A stretch of DNA of 64,000 bases, from positions 106,734 to 170,733 of the forward strand of contig NZ_FOND01000011.1 of the NCBI RefSeq assembly GCF_900112815.1, given 5' to 3'. The stretch comes from Blastococcus tunisiensis. Lineage in GTDB: Bacteria > Actinomycetota > Actinomycetes > Mycobacteriales > Geodermatophilaceae. This document shows, piece after piece, positions 53,130 to 64,000 of this stretch. Numbering within the stretch: the first letter of the stretch is position 1; each line of letters begins with the position of its first letter. Position numbers and translations under genes: made by a program. The notes beneath the pieces are model-generated. The model was not told where the DNA came from, made no database searches, and was given only the letters and a program-made list of their open reading frames with translations.

Positions 53130-53955
53130 GGAAGGAGCACGAGCCGGGACCGGGTCGCTCTCCGGCCAGGTCGCCCTGGTCACCGGTGCCTCCACCGGGA
53201 TCGGCCGGCACCTGGTCGAGGCGCTGGCGGCGCGCGGCATGGCCGTGGCCGGGCTGGCCCGCGGCGAGGAGCGGCTGCGCACCGCGATGGACGAGGTGGC
53301 CGCGGCCACCGGCGCCCGGACCCTCGCCGTGCCGGCCGACGTCACCGTCCGCGGCTCGGTGGAGGCGGCGGTGGAGGGTGTCGTCGCCGAGCTCGGCCAG
53401 ATCGACCTGCTGATCAACAACGCCGGCCTGATCGACGCGCGCGAGGTTCCGCTCTGGGAGGCCGACCCCGACCAGTGGTGGGACGTCGTCTCCAGCCACC
53501 TCCGGGGCGGGTTCCTGCTGTCGCGCGCGGTGATCCCCTGGATGGTGCTGCGCAACCGCGGCCGGGTGGTCAACATCGCCAGTGGCAGCGGCGTGCGCGC
53601 CCGGCCGGAGTACTCGGCGTACTCGGTGGCGAAGACCGGCCTGATGCGCATGACCGAGGCCCTGGCGACGGCGCTGGAGGGCAGCGAGGTGCGGGCCTTC
53701 GACGTCTCCCCGGGCGTGGTCGACACCCCGATGACCCGCTCCATGGCGATGTGGGAGGGGTTCGAGGACTGGACGCCGCCGGAGCGCGTGGTCGAGCTGG
53801 TCGTGGCCATCGCGGAAGGGGAGCTGGACGCCTGGTCCGGGCGCTTCCTGCGGGCCGGCGCCGACGACCTGGAGGCGGTCCGGGGCATCGTTCCCGGGGA
53901 CTCCGCCCGGCAGCTCCGCCTGCGGCCCTACGGGGACGACGATCCCGTCGCCTGA
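53122..53955 (+). CDS. SDR-family oxidoreductase
   Basis: Classical short-chain dehydrogenase of 277 residues: cofactor motif TGASTGIGR, NNAG, catalytic Ser in NIASGSG and Tyr-Lys in YSAYSVAK. The GTG start overlaps the end of pheT by eight bases, so it is probably read from the pheST transcript, although no functional link is apparent. Substrate unknown. Confidence 0.88.
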   Translation: MAEEGARAGTGSLSGQVALVTGASTGIGRHLVEALAARGMAVAGLARGEERLRTAMDEVAAATGARTLAVPADVTVRGSVEAAVEGVVAELGQIDLLINNAGLIDAREVPLWEADPDQWWDVVSSHLRGGFLLSRAVIPWMVLRNRGRVVNIASGSGVRARPEYSAYSVAKTGLMRMTEALATALEGSEVRAFDVSPGVVDTPMTRSMAMWEGFEDWTPPERVVELVVAIAEGELDAWSGRFLRAGADDLEAVRGIVPGDSARQLRLRPYGDDDPVA

Positions 53956-53974
53956 CGACACAACCCGCGTGAAC

Positions 53975-54004
53975 GGTCATGCATGGACGTGTATGGTCAT
54001 GCAT
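53975..54004 (+). promoter_or_regulatory. Paired ArgR-type operator upstream of argC
   Basis: The 10-mer GGTCATGCAT occurs at 53975-53984 and 53995-54004, 20 bases apart, each ending in the palindrome ATGCAT; GTGTATGG lies between. ARG boxes in actinobacteria are CATGCAT-like and usually paired. The second copy ends one base before the preferred GTG start of argC, so repressor binding would cover the promoter and start. TATGGT (53992-53997) could be a -10, which would make the mRNA nearly leaderless. Confidence 0.75.
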
Positions 54005-54005
54005 C

Positions 54006-55046
54006 GTGAGCACAGGGCAGACGTGGACGGTCGGGGTCACCGGCGCCACCGGGTACGCGGGCGGGGAGGTGTGCCGGCTGCTGGCCGGGCACCCGAACCT
54101 CCGCCTCACCGGGGTGCATGCCAACTCGAGCGCCGGCCGACGCCTGGGTGAGCTGCAGCCCCACCTGCTGCCCTTCGCCGACATGGTCGTCGCCCCCAGC
54201 GGACCCGCGGACCTCGCCGGCTACGACGTCGTCGTCCTCGCGCTGCCGCACGGGGAGTCCGCGGCCGTCGCCGCCCAGCTCCCGGCCGACACGCTGGTCA
54301 TCGACTGCGGTGCCGACCACCGGCTGAACGATCCCGCCGCCTGGGCCCGCTGGTACGGGGGGGACCACGCCGGCTCCTGGCCCTACGGGCTGCCGGAGCT
54401 GCCCGGCCAGCGGGAGAAGCTGGCCGGTGCGCGGCGGATCGCCGTCCCCGGCTGCTACCCGACGTCGGTGACCCTCGCGATGGCCCCGGCGCTCGCCGCG
54501 GGCCTGGTCGGGCCCGAGGTCGTGGTCGTCGCCGCGAGCGGGACGAGCGGGGCGGGCAAGTCCGCCAAGCCGCACCTGCTCGGCAGCGAGGTCATGGGCA
54601 ACGTCAGCGCCTACGGCGTCGGCGGGGCGCACCGGCACACGCCGGAGATGATCCAGAACCTGTCCCAGGCCGCGGGCGCACCGGTGACCATCAGCTTCAC
54701 GCCGACGCTGGTGCCGATGAGCCGCGGCATCCTGGCCACCTGCTCGGCGAAGCTGGCCCCGGGCACCGACGCACAGGCCGCCCGGGCCGCGTACGAGCAG
54801 GCCTACGCCGACGAGCCGTTCGTGCACCTGCTGCCCGAGGGCCAGTGGCCGACCACCGCACAGGTGCTCGGCGCCAACACCGTCGCGCTGCAGCTCGCCG
54901 TCGACCCCGACGCCGGCCGGCTGATCGTGGTGGCCGCCGTCGACAACCTCACCAAGGGCACCGGGGGAGCGGCACTGCAGTGCGCCAACCTCGCCCTGGG
55001 CCTGCCCGAGACCACCGGTCTCCCCCTCGTAGGAGTTGCGCCGTGA
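54006..55046 (+). CDS. argC: N-acetyl-gamma-glutamyl-phosphate reductase
   Basis: Third step of arginine synthesis: NADPH reduction of N-acetylglutamyl phosphate. It has about 346 residues, with [16 protein letters not shown] at the N-terminus and the catalytic Cys in [11 protein letters not shown] 54006 is preferred over ATG 53979 because the latter lies inside the operator; both are in frame. The end overlaps argJ by four bases. Confidence 0.95.
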   Translation: MSTGQTWTVGVTGATGYAGGEVCRLLAGHPNLRLTGVHANSSAGRRLGELQPHLLPFADMVVAPSGPADLAGYDVVVLALPHGESAAVAAQLPADTLVIDCGADHRLNDPAAWARWYGGDHAGSWPYGLPELPGQREKLAGARRIAVPGCYPTSVTLAMAPALAAGLVGPEVVVVAASGTSGAGKSAKPHLLGSEVMGNVSAYGVGGAHRHTPEMIQNLSQAAGAPVTISFTPTLVPMSRGILATCSAKLAPGTDAQAARAAYEQAYADEPFVHLLPEGQWPTTAQVLGANTVALQLAVDPDAGRLIVVAAVDNLTKGTGGAALQCANLALGLPETTGLPLVGVAP

Positions 55047-56194
55047 GCACCACCGCACCGAAGGGCTTCTCCGCCGCCGGCGTCGCCGCCGGCCTCAAGT
55101 CCTCCGGCGACCCCGACGTCGCCGTCGTCCTCAACCACGGCCCGGACGACGCCGCTGCCGCCGTCTTCACCACCAACCGCTTCCCGGCCGCCCCGGTGCT
55201 CTGGAGCCGCCAGGTGCTGGCCGGCGAGCGGGCCCGCGCGGTCGTCCTCAACTCCGGCGGGGCCAACGCCTGCACCGGCCCCGAGGGCTTCCAGGACACC
55301 CACGCCACCGCCGAGCACGCGGCCACCGAGCTCGGTCTCGGCGCGGTCGACGTCGCCGTCGCGTCCACCGGCCTGATCGGCGTCCGGCTGCCCATGGACA
55401 AGCTCACCGCCGGCGTCACCGACGCGGTCGAGGCCCTCTCCGAGGACGGCGGGCCCGACGCCGCCCGCGCGATCATGACCACCGACAGCGTCCCGAAGAC
55501 CACCGTGCAGCAGCGGGACGGCTGGTGCATCGGCGGGATGGCCAAGGGCGCGGGCATGCTCGCCCCGGCGCTGGCCACGATGCTCGTCGTCCTCACCACC
55601 GACGCCGTCGTACCGCCGGAGATCCTCCGGCCGGCACTGAAGCGGGCGACCTCGCTCTCCTTCGAGCGGGTCGACTCCGACGGCTGCCTGTCGACCAACG
55701 ACACGGTGCTGGTGATGTCCAGCGGCGCCAGCGGGATCACCCCCGGCGCCGAGGAGTTCACCGAGGCGCTCACCGCGGCGGCCACCGACCTGGCGATGCA
55801 GCTGCTCGCCGACGCCGAGGGCTCGACCAAGGACATCGCGATCACCGTCCGCAACGCCGCCAGCGTCGACGACGCACTGACCGCCGGCCGGGCCTGTGCG
55901 CGCAACAACCTGCTCAAGACGGCGCTGTTCGGCAACGACCCCAACTGGGGCCGGGTGCTGGCCGCGATCGGCACCACCGACGCGGCATTCGAGGCCGACC
56001 GGGTCGACGTCACCATCAACGGAGTCACCGTCTGCCGGGGCGGCGCGATCGGCGACCCCCGCGAGGGCGTCGACCTCACCGGCCGGGCGATCACCATCGA
56101 CGTCGACCTGAGGGCCGGGACCGAGCAGGCCACCATCTGGACCAACGACCTGTCCATCGCCTACGTGCACGAGAACTCGGCCTACTCGACATGA
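55043..56194 (+). CDS. argJ: Bifunctional ornithine acetyltransferase/N-acetylglutamate synthase
   Basis: Recycles the acetyl group between ornithine and glutamate; 383 residues. The self-cleavage site [14 protein letters not shown] has the nucleophile Thr179, which separates the alpha and beta chains. AGGAG lies eight bases before the GTG. It overlaps argC (GTGA) and argB (ATGA). Whether it also makes N-acetylglutamate from acetyl-CoA cannot be told; no argA is seen. Confidence 0.96.
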   Translation: MSTTAPKGFSAAGVAAGLKSSGDPDVAVVLNHGPDDAAAAVFTTNRFPAAPVLWSRQVLAGERARAVVLNSGGANACTGPEGFQDTHATAEHAATELGLGAVDVAVASTGLIGVRLPMDKLTAGVTDAVEALSEDGGPDAARAIMTTDSVPKTTVQQRDGWCIGGMAKGAGMLAPALATMLVVLTTDAVVPPEILRPALKRATSLSFERVDSDGCLSTNDTVLVMSSGASGITPGAEEFTEALTAAATDLAMQLLADAEGSTKDIAITVRNAASVDDALTAGRACARNNLLKTALFGNDPNWGRVLAAIGTTDAAFEADRVDVTINGVTVCRGGAIGDPREGVDLTGRAITIDVDLRAGTEQATIWTNDLSIAYVHENSAYST

Positions 56195-57224
56195 ACCGTC
56201 CCGATCCCGAACCCCACGTCAGCACCGCGCACGACGACCGCGCCCAGGACCCGACGCCACCGGACGTCGCACCCGACCTGGCCACCCCGCGCCGCAAGGT
56301 CGGCACCAGCCGGGTCATGCGCACCAAGGACCCGGAGGGGGACGCGCAGAAGGTCGCCGTGCTCACCGGCGCGCTGCCGTGGCTGAAGGAGTTCCACGGC
56401 AACGTCGTCGTCATCAAGTACGGCGGGCACGCCATGGTCGACGACGAGTGCCGGCGCGCCTTCGCCGACGACATGGTGTTCCTGCGGACCTGCGGGATCC
56501 TGCCCGTCGTCGTGCACGGCGGCGGCCCGCAGATCACCGAGATGCTCGGCCGGCTCGGCATCGACAGCGAGTTCCGCGGTGGTCTCCGGGTGACCACGCC
56601 CGAGACGATCGACGTCGTCCGCATGGTGCTCACCGGCCAGGTCGGCCCCGACATCGTCGGGCTGATCAACCAGCACGGCCCGATGGCCGTGCACCTCTCC
56701 GGCGAGGACGGCGGCCTGTTCACCGCCCGCCGGACGACGGCGCAGGTCGACGGCCGGCCGGTCGACATCGGTCTCGTGGGGGACGTCGCCTCGGTCGACA
56801 CCACCCCCGTGACCGCGCTGCTGGCGGCCGGCCACATCCCGGTGGTGGCCAGCGTCGCCCCCGATGCCGACGGCGTCGTGCACAACGTGAACGCCGACAC
56901 CGCCGCCGCCGCTCTCGCCGCGGCGCTGGGCGCCGTGAAGCTGGTCGTGCTCACCGACGTCGAGGGGCTCTACGCCGACTGGCCCGACCGGGACTCCCTG
57001 GTGCAGCAGATCGACGCCCGCGAACTGGCCGAGATCCTGCCCACGCTCGACGCCGGGATGATCCCGAAGATGGCTGCCTGCCTGCGCGCGGTCGAGGGCG
57101 GGGTGAAGCGGGCGACCGTCGTGGACGGACGGACGCCGCACGCCCTGCTGCTGGAGACGTTCACCACCGAAGGCACCGGGACGATGGTCGTCCCGGCGAG
57201 GACAGCGAAGGAGGGCACAGCACC

Positions 57225-57228
<4 letters not shown>
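56191..57228 (+). CDS. argB: Acetylglutamate kinase
   Basis: Amino-acid kinase of 345 residues, about 40-50 longer than usual because of a disordered N-terminus (1-45: [20 protein letters not shown] and more). The core begins with [15 protein letters not shown] and has [16 protein letters not shown] and LTDVEGLY. A start further in is possible, but the ATG overlaps the argJ stop in the usual ATGA way. Likely the feedback-controlled step. Confidence 0.94.
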
Positions 57229-62157
<4,929 letters not shown>

Positions 62158-62170
62158 CCGGAGACCGCTC

Positions 62171-63448
62171 GTGAACGACGTCATCGACGACCTGCACCGC
62201 CGGGGGCTGATCGCCCAGAGCACCGACGAGGCCGCGCTGCGCGCCCACCTCGCCGAGGGGCCGGTCGCGTACTACGCCGGCTTCGACCCCACCGCGCAGA
62301 GCCTGCACGTCGGGCACCTGCTGCAGTTCATGGTGCTGCGGGCCCTCCAGCGCGCCGGGCACCAGCCCGTCGTCCTCGTCGGTGGCGCCACCGGTCTGAT
62401 CGGGGACCCGCGGCCGTCGTCGGAGCGCCAGCTCAACGACAGGGACACGGTGGCCGCGTGGGTCGGGCGCATCCGGGAGCAGGTGGCACCGTTCCTCGAC
62501 CTGCCGGCGGAGACCGACGGTCTCAAGGGCCCGATCTACGTCGACAACCTGGACTGGACCGCCCCCGTCTCGGCGATCGACTTCCTGCGCGACATCGGCA
62601 AGCACTTCCGAGTCAGCCAGATGCTGGCGAAGGAGGCGGTCTCGGCGCGGCTGAACTCCGAGGCGGGCATCAGCTACACCGAGTTCAGCTACCAGATCCT
62701 GCAGGCCAACGACTTCCGGGAGCTGCACCGCCGGCACGGGGTCACGCTGCAGACCGGTGGCTCCGACCAGTGGGGCAATCTCACTGCCGGCATCGACCTC
62801 GTCCGCCGTACCGAGGGCGCTCGCGTGCACGCGCTGTCGACCCCCCTGGTCACGAAGTCCGACGGCACCAAGTTCGGCAAGTCCGAGGGCGGCGCCGTCT
62901 GGCTGGACCCGGCGTTGACGTCGCCCTACGCCTTCTTCCAGTTCTGGCTCAACGCCGACGACGCCGACGCCCGGATGTGGCTGCCGCTCTACTCCGAGCG
63001 CCCGGCCGAGGAGGTGGCGGCGCTGATCGCGGAGAGCATCGAGCGTCCGGCGGCCCGGACGGCGCAGCGGGCGCTCGCCGAGGAGCTCACCGTGCTCGTC
63101 CACGGCCCGGAACAGCTGCGGCAGGCGGAGGCGGCCGGGCGGGCGCTGTTCGGCCGGGACGACCTCGCCGGCCTCGAGGCGGGCACCCTCGGTGCCGCGC
63201 TGCGCGAGGCGGGCAGCGTGACGGTGGACGGCGAGGTGCCGTCGATCGCCCAGCTGCTGCAGCTGACCGGTCTGGCCGCCAGCCTCTCCGAGGCCCGCCG
63301 GACCGTGAAGGAGGGTGGCGCCTACCTGAACAACGAGCGGGTCACCGACGCCGATGCCGTGCCGGGGGCGGACGCCTGGCTGGCCGGGGGATGGCTCGTC
63401 CTGCGGCGCGGGAAACGGGCGGTGGCGGGCGTCCAGCGGGTCCGCTGA
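62171..63448 (+). CDS. tyrS: Tyrosyl-tRNA synthetase
   Basis: Class I synthetase of 425 residues. HIGH-type motif HVGH (46-49), KFGKS (about 234-238) and a C-terminal S4 RNA-binding domain (SEARRTVKEGGAYLNN). GTG 62171 with GGAGA upstream is preferred over ATG 62144. Placement before the rrn operon is common in this group of actinobacteria. Confidence 0.95.
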   Translation: MNDVIDDLHRRGLIAQSTDEAALRAHLAEGPVAYYAGFDPTAQSLHVGHLLQFMVLRALQRAGHQPVVLVGGATGLIGDPRPSSERQLNDRDTVAAWVGRIREQVAPFLDLPAETDGLKGPIYVDNLDWTAPVSAIDFLRDIGKHFRVSQMLAKEAVSARLNSEAGISYTEFSYQILQANDFRELHRRHGVTLQTGGSDQWGNLTAGIDLVRRTEGARVHALSTPLVTKSDGTKFGKSEGGAVWLDPALTSPYAFFQFWLNADDADARMWLPLYSERPAEEVAALIAESIERPAARTAQRALAEELTVLVHGPEQLRQAEAAGRALFGRDDLAGLEAGTLGAALREAGSVTVDGEVPSIAQLLQLTGLAASLSEARRTVKEGGAYLNNERVTDADAVPGADAWLAGGWLVLRRGKRAVAGVQRVR

Positions 63449-63467
63449 CCGGCCTCCGGGGGCCGGT
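63448..63467 (+). terminator. Terminator hairpin overlapping the tyrS stop
   Basis: ACCGGCC (63448-63454) and GGCCGGT (63461-63467) pair around TCCGGG. The direct repeat GGGCCGGTGTCCG follows in two copies (about 63459 and 63482). It separates tyrS from the rrn promoter. Confidence 0.55.
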
Positions 63468-63524
63468 GTCCGCGAGGTTGCGGGCCGGTGTCCGGGGCGT
63501 GTCGGGCGTCACGGGCCGCACGGT

Positions 63525-63554
63525 TTGACACCGTGCCCCCCGCGCACGTAACTT
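63525..63554 (+). promoter_or_regulatory. rrn operon promoter
   Basis: A perfect -35 box TTGACA (63525-63530) is followed after 17 bases by GTAACT (63548-63553), or after 18 by TAACTT. The spacer is CG-rich. Transcription would start near 63560, leaving a leader of about 260 bases before 16S. Confidence 0.8.
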
Positions 63555-63682
63555 TCTCTCTGCGCCGCGCGAGACCCCGTCTGGGGCCGGCGGGAAGACC
63601 CCGAGGGGCCTGACCGTTGTGCGGTGCCACACGAGAAGAACGTCTCGAGCGAAGCCCGCGAGGGTGGAGCACGAGCGCGTCC

Positions 63683-63707
63683 GCTCTTTGAGAACTCAAC
63701 AGCGTGC
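63683..63707 (+). promoter_or_regulatory. BoxA-type antitermination site in the rrn leader
   Basis: GCTCTTTGAGAACTCAACAG is the typical actinobacterial boxA context (NusB/NusE binding) about 140 bases before 16S. It supports assignment of the transcript as pre-rRNA. Confidence 0.8.
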
Positions 63708-63782
63708 CGAAAGTCAGTGCCAAGTAATACCCCGTGTCGGGTTCTTCGGAGCTCGGCTGGGATTCCTTTGGTTGATTGATAT

Positions 63783-63800
63783 CGAGAGTGCTAGCTCTCG
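63783..63800 (+). other. Pre-16S leader hairpin
   Basis: CGAGAG and CTCTCG pair around TGCTAG, 23 bases before the mature 16S. It belongs to the processing region; the matching strand of the long RNase III stem would be after 16S, outside the window. Confidence 0.55.
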
Positions 63801-63822
63801 GTTCTCAGCCGGTTCAAATTCA

Positions 63823-64000
63823 TCTACGGAGAGTTTGATCCTGGCTCAGGACGAACGCTGGCGGCGTGCTTAACACATGCAAGTCGAACGGTGAACCCGC
63901 TTCGGTGGGGGATCAGTGGCGAACGGGTGAGTAACACGTGGGCAACCTGCCCTCAGCTCTGGGATAACTCCAAGAAATTGGGGCTAATACCGGATATGAC
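63823..64000 (+). rRNA. 16S ribosomal RNA, 5' part
   Basis: AGAGTTTGATCCTGGCTCAG at 63830 corresponds to E. coli positions 8-27, placing nucleotide 1 near 63823. The downstream GACGAACGCTGGCGGCGTGC and the V1 loop GGTGAACCCGCTTCGGTGGG resemble Geodermatophilaceae. The gene is cut by the window edge. Confidence 0.97.

Noticed and set aside
53979..54005. Longer argC from ATG 53979
   Set aside because: The nine added codons coincide with the second half of the ARG-box pair, so their sequence is explained by operator function.

Overview
The window is chromosomal DNA of a high-GC actinobacterium. About 180 bases of 16S rRNA at the right edge, together with the gene set (ArgR-type arginine operon, GlnR/NnaR-type nitrate assimilation, DUF3516 helicase, ANTAR and SpoIIE-type regulators), fit the family Geodermatophilaceae (Blastococcus, Geodermatophilus, Modestobacter). 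The genus cannot be fixed from this fragment. Genes are dense, starts are often GTG, and many neighbours overlap by 1-8 bases, so most of the window reads as short translationally coupled operons. No prophage, CRISPR array, insertion sequence or tRNA gene was seen.

Layout. 0-5.7 kb: two secreted enzymes for extracellular nucleic acid and nucleotide breakdown, an ExeM/NucH-like nuclease and a 5'-nucleotidase, carrying three near-identical copies of an unidentified domain of about 95 residues. 5.7-10.1 kb (minus): hrpB helicase and malQ. 10.2-15.6 kb (plus): a membrane GGDEF-EAL protein, an LLM flavin oxidoreductase and a coupled GH13 enzyme. 15.8-24 kb: a lipoprotein HNH nuclease, a membrane protein, tandem TauE/SafE permeases, a DUF3516 helicase, an SDR, homocysteine methyltransferase and ArfB. 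24-26.3 kb: an ECF42-type sigma factor with its DGPF/YciI partner and an acetyltransferase. 26.4-38 kb: nitrate assimilation (nasC with an unusual C-terminal extension, nirB, nirD, a NarK-type transporter, NnaR-like HemD/winged-helix regulator), interrupted by small secreted or unknown genes, an AraC remnant and a frameshifted acetyltransferase. 38-40.3 kb: an ANTAR regulator and SpoIIE-type phosphatase. 40.4-45.3 kb: kinase, metallo-hydrolase, PH-domain protein, infC-rpmI-rplT with a structured leader and an ATC start codon, and an rRNA methyltransferase. 45.4-49.3 kb: TetR regulator, an EAL-DICT-LOV-GGDEF photoreceptor-like protein and a DMT transporter. 49.6-54 kb: pheST and an SDR. 54-61.5 kb: argCJBDFRH without argG, behind a paired ArgR-type operator. 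61.5-64 kb: an alkyl-base DNA glycosylase, tyrS, and the promoter, leader and 5' end of an rrn operon.

The main functional units are phosphorus or nucleoside scavenging outside the cell (first two genes), nitrate uptake and reduction to ammonium with its probable regulator, arginine biosynthesis under its own repressor, and two cyclic-di-GMP proteins, one of which has the full canonical signature of a blue-light LOV sensor. The least conventional material is non-coding: several families of intergenic palindromes whose arms differ between copies but stay paired, some in divergent promoter regions where they cannot be simple terminators, and a five-unit 22-bp repeat array with near-helical spacing between the DUF3516 helicase and an SDR gene.
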